A stretch of 64,000 bases of DNA, from the NCBI GenBank assembly GCA_037954665.1, contig JBBMOL010000099.1:1798001-1862000 (forward strand), read 5' to 3'. Below are positions 50,390 through 63,900 of the stretch, in pieces. The first letter of the stretch is position 1. Every line of letters begins with the position of its first letter. Source of the DNA: Laguncularia racemosa (lineage: Eukaryota; Streptophyta; Magnoliopsida; Myrtales; Combretaceae). The notes under the pieces were generated by a model. It made no database searches. It was not told the DNA's origin and saw nothing but the letters and a program-made list of their open reading frames with translations. Made by a program: the position numbers and the translations under genes.

Positions 50390-51944
50390 AAATTCCAGCA
50401 AAATGGAAGGACTTGCGGTTGCTGGAGTTAGGAGGCTTTACTGGCTGCTGCCCTTTATCGGCTAGAATGGGCGCCCTACAAAACCTTTAACCCTAGCTTG
50501 GTTTAATAGTAGCACCACCTTAGCTTTATGAAACACTATTAACTAATACTAACCTTGTCTTTCCTTGAATTTTCTTTCATTTTCCTAGAACATTCTAATC
50601 CTAATACCCTTTATTTCTCCCAAAGATTGGTTGTGTGAGGTTGCATGAATTCAATTTTGGTGGAGTTTAGGTTTGGTGGGGAGAAGAAATGGCTAGGAGA
50701 AATTAGTCCTAGTTGATATTTCCTAAGATTTACTTGGTTGTTCTCTCTCCTAACTCACACTTTGGCCTAAACTCTCCATGTAGTTGCTATGTACTATTTG
50801 TAAAATCCGCAAAAATTTGATTACGTATAATACTAGAATAATTAAAAGATTGTACTAAAAGTCCTAAACATGCCCCGCATAAATTTATATTAAAAAAAAT
50901 CACATAGAAAGTGAAATGTGGAAATTTTTAAAGTAAACAATAAGATAAACTAAAGTCATAAACTTAAGATTGTCGAATAAAAATTCCGAGTAAATATTCA
51001 CGTTCGGAATAATTTAATTAGCTTAATCATAAAATTTCGTAATAAAACACTAAAGTTACTTATATGTGTGACAAATATACTCAAAAAATAAAACTATTAT
51101 ATATATATATATATATCTCAATCTCTAGAAGCCTCCAATCTCCAAAAGTGAAAAGGAAATCTAGAGAGTGAGAGAGAGATAACAACGAGACGAAAATGGG
51201 ACGAAAACAAAACAGGGAAAAAGAAGGGAAGAAAAAGGAAAAATGCAAAGAAAAAATTATGTAACTTCTATGTACCACCTCTAAATTACAAACCAAGACT
51301 ACTAACATGGTCTTTGAGGTGAGTTCTATGAAGTTAGACTAGTTTTGTATAAGAAAAGTTTTATTTTCAAAATTTAAATATAATTTTAAAATATATATAA
51401 AAATAGGATTTAACTAGAAAATAGTTAAAATATCTAGGAATACTTGGATAGAATGATCTTAGTCATAGATAAAATATAATAGTATATTTTTTTTTTGTAT
51501 TTTTAGAAGAAGAAAATTTTCTCATAAATTTATCCTGAAAATTACTACGAATAATAAAAAATGAGACCCAAGTAGGACTGTTATTATGTATGATATAATG
51601 TGTTTACATGTAAATATATATATACTATCATGTCTATGTGACTCGGTGGCTTATGTGTACTGTTTTGGAATTTCTATATGTTGTTTTAGGTGTCTTGGTG
51701 TATGTGGACTCAAAGCGTGCGAACAAGGGTTCTTATGGCTACTGCAGCTATTTGTTTTTATTATTTTATTGCTGTTGCTGATTCCGTGTAGTGCGTGTGT
51801 GTAATGTGCGGATTGGGGTCAGTAAAGGTACCTATGGATGAGCGTGTGATTGGAGTGCATATGGGATTTATGAAAGAAAAATTTCCTATACGAAGAGCAC
51901 ATTATGAAACTGAAAAATGACTATGGAATAACTTAGTTACCTAT
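50390..51944. other. Probable LTR-derived sequence, no gene seen
   Basis: Contains a GC-richer tract (50400-50500), AT microsatellites (51094-51116, 51617-51626) and LTR-style sequence (50800-51070). The 72-codon open stretch at 51586-51804 (plus) is hydrophobic but has no recognisable identity. Confidence 0.35.
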
Positions 51945-52578
51945 TCTCCGTCGAAAAATGGGGGTGGTTCACTGTCACTGTGCTGTCCTGTGCTTTCTGA
52001 GGATTTTTTTGAGTTGTGTCTATAGTACAGAAGTCCTTTATCTGCTCTAAGTTTTCTAGGAACTGATGACGCAGTTTATCCCATTTAATCTTCCTCGTCC
52101 CTCCATTGTGTCTGACACCATCAGTAACAATCTCTTCTATCTCCTGGCAATCCTTGACTTAAATTTTCTCGAGAGCTAAAATTCTTTTCATCAAAGAAAA
52201 GTCAAACAGGTTCTTCAATGCATGACATTTCTCAACAATGTATTCAATGGATTTGCAATCTTGCAGATGTAGATAATTCAAACATGAGAAACCTTGAGAG
52301 CTTAGCTGATGTATGCTAGGCTTGGGCATCCGCATCATTCCTTCGAGGAAGGGACTTTTAGTCTTATGCATTATTGTCTCTAAATCTTCTTCCCAGTGAA
52401 TAGAAGTAGAATCAGATAGGTCCAGTCTCAAAGTTCACTTTCACATTCTCAGGGTGGTCTCTAACATCGCCCAGCAATATTTTGTATTTCTCCAATTTCT
52501 CAAGTTTCAAATTCTTTGGAAGCTGGGTGCTCTTAGGAACGTAGATATGTAGAGTGGAAACCCAATTCAGTTCATGGA
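51945..52578 (-). pseudogene. CC-NLR resistance gene fragment (leucine-rich repeat part)
   Basis: Read on minus from 52578: WVSTLHIYVPKSTQLPK, then LEKLEKYKILLGDV, as in the LRR region of plant CC-NBS-LRR proteins (LP..L.F..L.RY.I..GD). A frame shift at about 52433 leads into 52431-52159 (LDLSDSTSIHW, GFSCLNYLHLQDCKSIEYI). A TAA at 52161-52159 interrupts, and the same frame continues with VKDCQEIEEIV to about 51950. No NB-ARC or coiled-coil domain is present in the window. It is a short relic isolated among repeats, possibly carried there by a mobile element or left from a lost gene. Confidence 0.75.
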
Positions 52579-52745
52579 GGTCCAGCGAGAAGAGGGGATC
52601 CGCGGGAGAAAAGAGAGGTCCAGCGAGGATGAGAGGTCCAATGAGAAGAGAGGACCAGCGGGAGAGAAGAGAGGTTCAGCGAGAAGAGAGATCCAGTGGA
52701 AGACAGAGAAGAATTCCAGCGAGTTAAGGAAAGAAAGGGGCAACA
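52578..52745. repeat. Purine-rich minisatellite
   Basis: Six or more imperfect units of 17-38 bp starting AGGTCCAGCGAGAAGAG-like (52578, 52616, 52633, 52650, 52671, 52688). Nearly all purine on the plus strand. It abuts the NLR fragment and is followed by a TA microsatellite at 52758-52772. Confidence 0.75.
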
Positions 52746-52772
52746 GCAGACATATCAATATATATATATATA

Positions 52773-54990
52773 TGGCGGCTGAGAAGAGAAATGGAACAGG
52801 AAGCCATCCGGTGGGGGGAGGAGGACTAAAGGAATAAGAATCACAAAATTAATATATATTATATTGTCAAAAAAAGAAAAAAGAAAAGAAGAATAAGGTC
52901 TTATGGTTAAGCAAGCAAACTATATGTATATATGTATATAAATAAATATAAAATAGGAGTAATAATAATAATAATAACACTATTATATATATTTGTAAAA
53001 AAAAAATTCTAAATTGGGAGGGAAAGGGAAATGAATGGTAAATAAACGACTTAGGATAAAATCTGATGTTTGGTGATGTATCTCTTCTGACATTGTGGAT
53101 CTTGTTTTATGATCGTAATTGAACAATAGTATTCTGTGTTAGCCCTTGATGTGATTGATTCCTACGTGATCACTCTAAAATATTAAATTAATCATTTGAC
53201 ATAATTAAAAATTGACATGCATTGCACGAGACATTTTATGATTGAAGGCCATCACTGCTATATGGTGCATCAAAAGTAGGATTACTATTCCACTAAGTGC
53301 GAACTAAGTAATAAGGAGATTATCATACCTTGATAGTTTCGAGTTCGGTCTGTCCTTGAGGGTGTTTATTGCTTGTTGTGTGAGTATTACTTGAGCTTAT
53401 AACATTAACATTAAGAGACAATCTCTAATAAAGAGATAAGAGTAATTAATTAAGTATGAGACCTGTGCGCTGATGGTATGATTCGAATCCCTAACCAAAG
53501 GTCAAGGGGGGTATAAATCCTAAACTTTACACTGGTTATCGAAAGATTGCATACGATGTTGCATTCATATGATTGCTCATGCATAGCATATGATTTGAAA
53601 ACTTGTTTGAAATTGTTTGTGCGTGTAAACAGTATTGAGAGATTGTACTCCTAACTCACTAGACTATTAGCTCACCCTCTTATAGATTTTGCCTTGTAGG
53701 ATGTGACTATCTAAACTTCTTTAGGGGACATCGTAACAAGGTATGTACAATTGTTGCAAAACTCCAAGAAAAGGGGCAAGATGGAGAGATACCAAGAATA
53801 TCTTACATAACTTGATAGATTCAGAAACTTTAAGATTTGTAAATATTTAATCTGATCCAAAGGAATCTTAGTTGTATTCGTTTTGTTATGGGACCCAGTT
53901 GAGGCCCTTGATGAGACTATTGTGTAATATTTCCATGAATACGGATTGAGTTTACTCATGATGAAAGAATGCTCGAGGAATTCAATTAGTTATTGTTATG
54001 ATAAAACAAGTTGATCTATTCTAATTTGAGATGCTTTGGGATTGCTTAATAGAGATTGAGCAATCGTGACGGGTTATCACGGATTAGGTACCCTACGGGG
54101 CATGACACTATTGCCCATTACACATTCGACTATCATCATGATATATACTTATTTATTATTATTATTATTATTATTATTCCTACATTGCTAGTTGTAGATC
54201 CATTTATCTCTAGCAATTACTAGTATATCACTATAAAGCTACTAATACACATACAAAACTAACATAAAATTATAATAATTTTTTTTCTTTTTAGATACGC
54301 AAACATTATTATAGGTCATTTGAATTAATTCAATAATGTCATTTGTCTAATTCCTTGTTAAATATTTAAAAACTACCTAATATCACATTTTCAAGATCAA
54401 TTAAGTCAATTAAAAACAAAAAGAGAATTTTAAAATGGGTAATTAAGAGCATGATTTCAAAATTCAAACATTTATTAAGTAGAAAATTTTAAAAAAATTT
54501 AGGAGTAGAAATTTTAAAATTACTGTTTTATCTTTAAGTTTTGTTTTATTAAGACTAATCCAAAAATATGTTCTTGCTAATATGAAATATCCCAAATCAA
54601 TAAATAAAGTAATTAAGTTAAAAAGGAATTTTCAAGGTTTAATTAAGAAGGAACTTCTAAGGTTAGGGGGTTAACTTTTCAAAATGACCATTTTGCCCCT
54701 AAGTTGTATTTTAATATGAAAATTTTGAAGACGAGTTCTAGATAATAGGAATGGTGTAATTAGATGCTAAAACCCTTAAATATCCTAAAATATTTCTTAG
54801 GATCATAAACTCAAATTGGAACATAAATGTAAGTTTTAGTGAAATTTGGCACATTTTACCAAGGTAAGCCCTCTAGTAACTTTAGAGTTAGAAAATGTTG
54901 ATAGAATTTTTTGAGCATGGATCCATAAGGCCTATCTTAGCCCACTTGGACCTTCTTCCGAACTCTATATGCTTAGGTTGGCTTCTCTTA
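52773..54990. other. AT-rich, LTR-like non-coding DNA
   Basis: No coding content. The stretch 53330-54110 (ending near CACGGATTAGGTACCCTACGGGGCATGACA) and 54660-54800 (CAAAATGACCATTTTGCCCC) have wording typical of plant gypsy LTRs, but the pairing is not resolvable here. ATT microsatellite at 54150-54178. Confidence 0.35.
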
Positions 54991-55421
54991 GGTTGTTATA
55001 GTACATAACTGCCCAGATTCAATCCACATGTACCGACTTCAACTTAGCTTGTCGTACACATTCTCAAAATGGATAAGTACGAAGATGTGAGATGGATTAG
55101 GAAAGGAGCTACTCAAAGATATGCCCTTCACAAAATCTAGAGAGAATCTCAAGCATTAATATACTTAAATATGAAGATCGCCTTTAATCTCTATAAATAG
55201 GTTTTGGGAGCTATCGAGTAAAGGATTTTTTATCCTCAACTCTCTTTCGCCCATTCTATTGAGCGCTTGTGTTGACTTAGGTGTTGGAGTAACTATGTTG
55301 AAGCAACCTCCAATACCCCCTATAGCCTGACTTTTTTCTCTCTTGCAGGTGATTCAACTATTCTAAAAAATCTAGCATAACATTTGGTGCCATCTTTGTC
55401 ATTTTATTTACGACCAAATCA

Positions 55422-56720
55422 ATGACACCTAAATCAAGGACAACCAAATATAAGGAAACCATGGATGCTTTGGCAGCAGACCAAAATGTCCAGGTTGTGA
55501 CGTCTCAACAATTCAAGCAAAATGTAAACACCAACCAGCAACAAATAGGCCCTCATCATTTTCTTGATTTGGAGAATCTATGTAAAACATTGGTGGCCCA
55601 AAATGAAACCATTCACAATGACAATGTGAGGCTTTAAGCTTGTGTGGTAGAATTGGAGCAACTTAATTATATGCTAGAGTTGAAGAATATATTTACCATT
55701 CTCTAGAACCACCACAAAATAACCCTCCATTGTAACCATTAGTGGCATACACCCAGTAGGCAAATCAACAAGTTAGGTTTACAAAACATCGCAATCGTGC
55801 TCCTACTGATGAAATTATGCCTGCAATGTGGTAGGGAACAGCATGCTCTCACCCGATCTTAATAGTTGCATCACGTAGCTATAATGCTGATCTAGCTTAG
55901 AGTAACTGACCTGAGCAATTTGACACTTGCACTCGAGCTAACAAATAGGTCGATGATATGGACATCGTCCAAATTGATGATTACATCAAGCAACTCTTTG
56001 ACTTGAAGGAGAGTATGGAGGTTAACCCCTTTGCTCGATTTACTATCAACAGAATGCCATTCACACAGGCGATTTAAGCACCTTATGTAAGGCAGCTCGG
56101 ACATGGTATAATAATCTACCAACCAAGTCCATCTCTTCATTCAATTATGTGATGTTGGAAATTCACAAAATTAATAAGGGAGTTACCTTTAATGCAGTAA
56201 TCCAAGGTGTTAAGCTTGCTGGTGACTTCTTTAAATCCCTAGCAAAAAATAAGCCAACCAACTTCAATGAATTTAGGGAGAAGGCTTAAAAGTATATCTA
56301 GTATGGGAATTTTATCCTCATAAGAAGGTAGTTTGACGAAAATAAGTTAGACAAGAAAAAAGATAATAAGGGGTTTGTTAAGGATTACCTAGGCCCCAGA
56401 CAAGGTAAGGGGTCATCTTGGGACAATGGTGCAAGAGATAGGAAGCACACTATCCCGAGTTTCACAACATATGCCCCATTGAATCGGTCAGTAAGGGATA
56501 TCTTTATGGAAGTTCACAATACAGGTGTTTTGCTTAAACCATTAAGATTAAGGAGTCATCTAAATAGGAGGGATTTTAATAAATATTACGACTTCCACAA
56601 AGATAGGGGTCACAACATAGATGAGTGCTACTAACTTAAAAATGCTCTTGAAGATCTCGTCCAGTGTAGGTATCTTCGAGAGTACATTGTTGACTCTAAT
56701 GATTTCATTGAGTGACCTAC
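55422..56720 (+). pseudogene. Tat element Gag remnant
   Basis: Starts MTPKSRTTKYKETMDAL at 55422. The helical N-terminal part runs to 55637 (stop). The gag core is readable around 56095-56290 (TWYNNLPTKSISSFNY, FFKSLAKNKPTNFNEF). The zinc-finger region at about 56580-56700 (YYDFHKDRGHNIDECY, then LKNALEDLVQ) matches the Tat pattern with KNALEELV-type helix. A TAA replaces the expected Gln before LKNAL. Confidence 0.7.
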
Positions 56721-57079
56721 ACAAAGATGGTAGGAAGAATAAGGTCGCAACGAGTTGAACAACAACAACAACAGCCCAATTGAGCCCTCAATAGTGTGAT
56801 TAACACTATCTTTAAGGGACCTTAAATAGGAGGTTGATCAAGCTTTTCAATCTCGATTAGCCCCTCTGCTAACCAATAGGTGATGAGCTTGTACAATAAA
56901 AAATTGAGAGTAGATACATCTGTCTCTTTCTTGGCTGAAGACCTTGAGGGGGCATAAACCTCCATGACAATGACTTGGTGATCAGCATAAGGATCACCAA
57001 ATTTGAAATAAAAAAAGATTTTAGTCAACAAAAGCATCTCTACAAACACCATCTTTAAGCATGCTTATGACCAGATGCA

Positions 57080-60000
57080 ACCCAAGCTCAAAAACGAGAT
57101 GAAACCCTACAACCTCGACCTGTACAGTTTCAACAATTAAGTCATAAAGGTTGTGGGCATCACCACCCTCCCCATGGACTTCGAGAATGATGATATGACC
57201 CAACAAAATATTGAATTTTTGGTGGTAGACTATTGGTCCCCTTACAATGTAATATTAGGGTACAACACCATAACTAAGGGAAAAATCCCCAATGCCCGAT
57301 GGAGTAGGTGAGTGTTGAAGGGATCAAGAGATAACACGCACTTTATAACTAAAGGCATCTAAAATGAGTAGAGGTTTTAAGTGTAGAGATTGGACCTAAG
57401 GAGTAGCCAGGATCAAGGGGAGAATTAACTGAGGAGATAGAGGAAAATTAGCTTGATAGCAATGCCATGTAGACTATGTAGGTAGGGACATCAATGCTAG
57501 TAGAGCTCAGACAATAGCTCGAGATCAAGGGGAGAATTGATAGAGGAGATAGAGGAAATCTAGCTTGATAGTAGTGCCAAGTAAACTATGTAGGTGGGGA
57601 CATTAATGCTAGTAGAGCTTATACAATAGCTCGTCAACTCCCTTAGGTCTAATAACAATGTATTTACCTAGTCCACATTGGACATGCTAGGCATCTCCTT
57701 AGAAGTAATGATGCATCGCCTCAACATTGATAGCAATGCCAAAGTCCTCAAAGAGAAAAGGAGACATTTTTCTTTGCAACAACAATTAGTTATCGAAGAA
57801 GAGGTGTAGAAGTTGCTTAAATTAGGATTCATTAAAGAGGAACGTACTCAATTTAGCTATCTAATTGTGTGCTAGTAATGAAATCCAATGAAAAGGATAC
57901 CTTGCTCAGTTTCATGGATGCATTCTCTAGGTATAACCAAATCAAGATGAAGCTGGATGATGAAATACACACTTCATTTGTCACTAACTTTAGAACGGAC
58001 TGTTGCAAAGTGATGCCTTTTAGACTAAAATACATTAGGGCTACATACTATAGGCCGATGATAAAAATGTTTGAGCAACAAATTAGGCAAAATATTGAAG
58101 TGTACATTGGCGATATGATCGTCAAGAGCATGTAGCCCAAAGACCATCTTCAAGACTTGCAAGAAACCTTTAACACCTTGAAGCAATATAATATGAAATT
58201 TAACCCCTAAAAGTGTGTCTTTTGGGGAACCTCAGGCAAGTTCCTTGGATACATGGTCACTTAGTGCGGTATTGAGGTGAACCTTGAAAAGATAGGAGCT
58301 ATCCTCGAAATGTAGCCACCGAAATCAATAAAGGAGGTATAGCAGTTCACAAGACGTGTTGTTACACTAAATAGATTTGTGTACAAGAGTAGAGACAAAT
58401 GTGTTAAGTTCTTTAAAATCTTGAAGAACCTAATTTACTTTCAATGGAGCGATTAGTGTTAGATTGCCTTCAACAAGTTGAAGTAGCTCTTGATAACTCT
58501 ACTAGTACTCTTAAAGTTGGTCCCAAAAGAAGACTTATTCTTATATACCTATCAATTAGTAATTGAGCTCTCCCCTTAGTGTTAGTATGGGTTGAAGGGA
58601 GGGAGCATAAGCTAGTTTACTATGTTAGCTATGTCCTTAAAGGACTCGTGGTGAGGTACACAAAGGTGGAGAAGTTCGCTCTCACAGTGGTGATTTCGAC
58701 TAGAAAACTACGACCATAGTTTGAAGCTTATCAAGTAATAGTCCTGACCAATCAACTACTGTAAAATATACTGCACAAGCTGAACACATCAGGTCGAATG
58801 ATGAAGTATACTTTAGAGTTTAGTGCTTTCGAGGTACAATACCGGCCAAGAGAAGTGATAAAGGCCCAAGTCCTTATAGACTTCATAGTAGAGTACATAG
58901 CGAACAATGAAATGTCAAGCAATAATGAAAAGCCACTATAGACTCTTTATATTGATGGCTTGTCCACTTGAAGGGAGAGTAAAGCCAGCCTTATATTACA
59001 TGGACCACATAGAGTGGAGGTATCATATGACCTCTAGTTTAAATTCCTAGCAAGCAACAATGAGGTGAAATATGAAGCCTTAATTGTAGGTCTCAAACTA
59101 GAAAAGGAAATAGGTGCTAAGAAACTAAAAATGTAATTAGATTTCCAGTTTACCATCTAATAGGTAAAAAGAGAATACATTTTTTTGAATAAAGCGATGA
59201 CTAGCTACCTCTAGGTTATACGTAATCTTACTTTAGAATTCCTCTCTAGGAACATCTCTAAGGTTGTTTAAGCTGAGAACTCTAGGGCTGACAAGCTATC
59301 AAAGCTTGAATCCACAAGCATTCTTGATTTGGATAAATAGGAGAAGAAGGTTTTCATCAAGTACCTTCCAAACAAGAGTATTAATAAGAAAAGGCCTAGG
59401 TCATGGAAATACATCTTGCGCTAATTAAGCTATGCTGGATGGATCTAATCATTAACTACTTGAAGAATGGTACTCTCCCGCAAGATAAAAAGGAGGTAGG
59501 GAAGCTACTGTACAAAGCTACAAATTATACCATCATTGATGACCTCCTCTACAAGAAGGGATTGGGCACATCACTCTGTAGATGTCTTTAACTTGAAGAA
59601 GGTTAAAGGTTGTTGGAGGAGCTACATGTGGGAGTATATAGTAACCATATCAAAAGTAGAGCTTTGTATGTTAGGGTGCTCAAACTTTGCTACTATTGGC
59701 ATATCATGAGGAAAGAATTAGAGCAACTTATACAAAGATGCATGTAGTGCTAAAAGCACACATTAATAGAGTACGTTCTAAGCAACACCTTGCACCCCCT
59801 GACCAGCCTTTGGCCCTTTACTTAATGGGGATTGGACATTTTGGGTCCTTTCCTCTGAGCTTCCGATTAGCGACAATTCATTATTGTTGTTGTTGACTAT
59901 TTTACTAAGTGGGTAGAGGCTAAGTCTATAGCCAAGATCACCAAAAGGAACATTGAACCTTCATCCTCAATAATATCCTCTACAAATATGGAGCTCCATA

Positions 60001-60710
60001 TGTATTTATAATAGACAATGGAACATAGTTTGATAACTAAAAGTTCAAAAAGTTCCGCAATGAGTATCACATTAGAGTTCATTGCACCTTGGAAGCAAAT
60101 CCTCAGTTTAATGGCAAGTCGAGGTCAGGAACAAGATAGTGCACAACAATCTTAAAACAAGTTGAGGTCGTGAACAAGATAGTACACAAAAGTCTCAAAA
60201 AGAGAGCGAACCAGGAAAAAGGTAAATGGATAGATGAGCTTTTGTTCATCTTGTGTGGGTACCGAACTACTTATAGGACGTCCATAGGGGAAACCCCATT
60301 TAGGCTTGCCTTTGGCTCATAAGTTGTCCACTTGGTTGAACTATAACTCCTTAACATCAGAACTTAAAGTATGGACTTGTTGATCAACCGGGTTGGACTG
60401 TAAACTAACCTTGGCACAATAGAAGAGATTTAAGATATTGGATGAATTCAAGTAGCGGCATATCAACATTGAACTGCTTGCTACTAGGACAAAAAAGTTA
60501 GAAATAAGGCCTTCTTACTGGGTAACTTAGTTAATAGAAAATTGGAAGCTACTGGATCTTGTGAAGGTTAAGAAAAGTTTACATTGAACTGGAAGGATCC
60601 AATAAGAGTTGTTGAAGACCTAAGCAATGGAGCATACATACTAGAAAGATTAGATGGTCAACCTATTCCTTGAACTTGGAATTTTGACAGCCTTAGGCCC
60701 TATTTTAATT
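57080..60710 (+). pseudogene. Tat element Pol: protease, RT, two RNase H domains, integrase
   Basis: Protease about 57090-57300 (FLVVDYWSPYNVILGYNTI). RT 57700-58440 is heavily shifted (MHRLNIDSNAK, FSFMDAFSRYNQIKM, GKFLGYMVT). First RNase H about 58530-58900 (LVYYVSYVLKG, FEVQYRPREVIKA). Second RNase H about 58935-59200 (LYIDGLST, FLASNNEVKYEALIVGL), a hallmark of the Tat lineage. Integrase 59440-60310: LEELHVGVYSNHIKSRAL, YYWHIMRKE, then KWVEAKSIAKIT, YGAPYVFIIDNGT and later TSIGETPF. The final part near 60590-60700 resembles the usual C-terminus. Non-functional. Confidence 0.75.
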
Positions 60711-61469
60711 AAATCATTTCTTGAGTATTGGTAAATTCCAATATTGATTAATAAATGACATTGTTACATTTCACAAAGTTCAATTATAATCACTTGTATG
60801 TTTATTTACTTATGTCATGTTGAATTGATATAGTCTTAACCTCATATGAGGTGGATGGACTCGTTATACTAATTAGGTCCAAGCTTGCTTAAGGTAGATG
60901 GAATCTTGATCACATCTAATCCTAACCTTACTATGGTTAATGAGCTTCAAATTACATCAAGTCCATACTTATATTAACAAGCAAATGAACTTTTGTTGAT
61001 ATTATGTCCTAGCCCTTTAAGAGGCAAATGAACTCTTTGCTCTTAGACTACTATGGAATAATTAGAGTACTTGACCTCTATAGGTCCATTTAAAAGCGCT
61101 CATGGGAAGCTCATTGATGGTAATTAAGTTTGGATGTTCAAAGATTCCCTAATAGCACAATTCATCACAAATAACATATAATAAACAAACCAAGTCAAAG
61201 AAGGTTAGGCGGAAACAGTTAAGAAAAACAAAGTACTAAGGAAACTAAGCAATTAAAAATCTATAGCAATTTTCTTCAAAGTTACACAAAGAGGTCTTTT
61301 AAATAGAAATAGTCATGCCACATAAAGAACAGAGCAATAAAAGTATCAAGAACAGACATCAACACTTTCACAGGTCAATAACAAGTTCTACAAAAATTAC
61401 AATTTTAAAGTCAACATACTGACTTGAAAAATAGTCTATATAGTAAAATGAAAAATCTCTCAACTCTCT
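60711..61469. other. Non-coding spacer of the Tat element
   Basis: Lies between the end of pol and the antisense ORF. It has short internally repeated phrases of the form TAATGAACTT/CATTTG..ACTC (60840-61110). No gene. Confidence 0.45.
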
Positions 61470-63900
61470 AAGGAAGGGATGATTAAAGCTTTAATGATCT
61501 CATCTATGTTAGCTACAACAATCCTTTTAGTAAGGTGAGGTTCAAAAAGTGGTAGAGGATCTTCAAGAGGAGCTAAACTGGAAGGAGGAGGAGGAGGAGG
61601 AGGAGGAGGAGTATCCTTGAGCTGATCTTGGCTTTAGGCTTGGTCACTATCTTGGTCCTGATCATTCTTAGGCCATTACTCTTGAGGAGTCTCTCAAGCA
61701 TGCCTTTGTCACCCTTGTCACCTTCATTTCCCTCTTCGCCGACACCTTCTTTGGCCTCTAGCGAGTCATCATTTAAAGAGAGGCAACTAAGATCATATTT
61801 GAAGTGCACTTTCAAGATTTCTGACTTAACCGCTCAAATGCCTTTAGTCCATTTTTTATCTTGCAGATCAACCCATTCCTCACTATTCATTATCTTCTTG
61901 AACACCTTCTTCTCCATGGTAATACGGTTGATCTCATTGGTTGCACAAGCTTCTAGGTCCAGTAGATGAACCCTGTCTTGTTCAACCTTGAGATGAAGCT
62001 ATTAGACTTTTTCCTATAGGCCGTACTCAACCTCGACATATTTACTCTCCCGTTATGAAGCTATTTGCATACCTTCTCAAGCTGAGTAACAAGTATCTTG
62101 TTCTCTTTAGCAAGGCTTCAGTTAGATTGCTTTACTTCGCTAACCTTGTTGGAGAGCTCATCATTTGTTCTAGCCTCCCACTCTATGCAAGCTTTCAGCA
62201 TGCTTAACTCAGCCTCAGCCCATATCTTTAGGTCATTGATCTCTACCGCCTGATGCCGTGATTCTTCTTAAGCTCTCTTAGCCTCTACTTTTGCATCCTT
62301 CACTTTCTACAAAAACACACATATGTTGTTAGAAAGTTTATGGTATCCACCATATAACCTTTGGTGTTCTAAGATGAGAAGCTCATGTTCAAACTTCAAT
62401 TCCCCTACCCACTCAAGCTTTACCCCCTTTATTTTGAAAGATTTAACCAAGTAGGAAGCAAACTATAGAAACAAACATTGTAGTTAGCAATAGTACAAAA
62501 TATCATACAAGGACAGGAGAAAAAATAAAGTTTGATAGATACTCACATCATGAAACATCAAATAAAGAATTCCTTCAAGCCCGTCCTTAGACATATCGTG
62601 TATATTCCTCTCAAAAGTGGCAATGTCCCTTAGTAAGATATAGCTTCTCAAAAGCTCCTTGCTTCGCCTCACATCACCAAGGCTCATGTCGAAGTTGTAT
62701 GCCTCCCATTGTGGTTAGAAGACATGACCTTCATTCGGGTGAAGGAAGCCTAAGTGCAAATGAGGCTTGCTCCTCTTGCCTTTTCAAAGCTAGTAATGTA
62801 GGTCCTATGCCTCGATGGCGAATTTTCTGCTTTGTAGTGTTTGACTCTGCATTAGGGTAGACCACCACATTATGCCCTGTCAGGCCTCTTCTTTGAGGAT
62901 TAAGCCATAGTCATGAGAGGGACTTCACGTAGCCTTGGAGTAGGAGCTCTTAGAGGTTCTGTTGTGCTTAGGGGTGCTTTCTTCCATTTCTTAGTAACTT
63001 GAGTCAACCTCCTCATTTTGAGCATCTTAGCTAGGGTGCTCTTCTTAAGTTTTATGTTTGCAAGAGTAAAAGATGTCAAAAATTTGAAAAACAAACAAAA
63101 TATGAGAATATTGTGCCAAACAGAGAGCTAATAGAGAGATCCATTTTCTTGAAAGGCATGGTTGAGCAAGATTCTCCTTGATAGCTCATTTCAACATGGC
63201 TAATGTTGAAGGCATACCTCCCTCTCCCTCCAAAGTTACTTTATTCATGAGCTTGCCATTGTAGAGTTTCTTGTCAACTACCTTAATTGCGTTCTATGGA
63301 CCATTAATCTCTTGTGCAACTTGATCATTATTTGATCCGTGGTAGCCTTGTCATTGGGACCTAATGTACATATTGCTAAGGTACATATTGGTTTGGTCCA
63401 CTTCATCCATTAGTCTGGATCAGACTTGCACACCAACACTAAAAATTTATTCTTCTATCCATGTACAAATGACTCTAGCTAACTAGCATTTTTCTCTTGG
63501 GTTGACTAGTCAGGGAATATTAGTCATCATTGGACCTTTTTAGCCTATAGAAGTAGCATAGGAGCTAAGGTGTAGCTCGCAACACGAAATTCTTGCAAAG
63601 GGCTTCAAAGGTAATGAGTAGCTTGTAAGCACTTAAGACGAGCTATGTTAGAGATATACAGTGGTAGTTAATGAATTCTTTTTAGAGCTCCATAAATGGA
63701 GCTCATAGCTCAAACTCCATATGCTTCAAATAGAGGCAAAACCAACAATCGACTATCAAAGTAACACGGTTATTAGATTGTGCCTTCTCAATCTTCCACC
63801 CATGAGGTCATGACTAGAAGTATTTTCTTACTTCTACAAGCTCTTTGAACAACATGATGCAACAAACCCCAATGGGGGGTATTCCTTTCTTTGATTGATA
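61470..63900 (-). pseudogene. Antisense additional ORF of the Tat element (plant-transposon-protein type, coiled coil)
   Basis: Minus-strand reading, N-terminal side first. 63850-63500 resembles the globular domain of the 'putative plant transposon protein' found with Tat/Ogre elements (FCLYLKHMEFEL, APFMEL, KEFINYHCISLT). Next comes a basic linker near 63090-62900, then 62687-62484 (MSLGDVRRSKELLRSYILLR, ATFERNIHDMSKDGLEGILY). A long coiled-coil segment at 62330-62030 (RAQEESRHQAVEINDLKIWA, CIEWEARTNDELSNKVSEVK) leads to the acidic C-terminus at 61815-61573 with a GGA/Pro-coding microsatellite. Interrupted by several stops and shifts. Additional antisense ORFs of this kind are known from Tat elements such as Grande. 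Function unknown. Confidence 0.6.
61585..61612. repeat. AGG microsatellite
   Basis: Run of GGA/AGG units inside the antisense ORF of the Tat element; on the minus strand it reads as CTC units. Confidence 0.8.

Noticed and set aside
52574..52837. 87-codon open frame rich in Glu, Arg and Lys
   Set aside because: It is produced by the purine minisatellite reading through without stops; not a gene.
61628..61969. 113-codon plus-strand open frame
   Set aside because: It is the reverse of the acidic, microsatellite-bearing end of the antisense ORF. Its Leu/Pro/Ser content follows from that.
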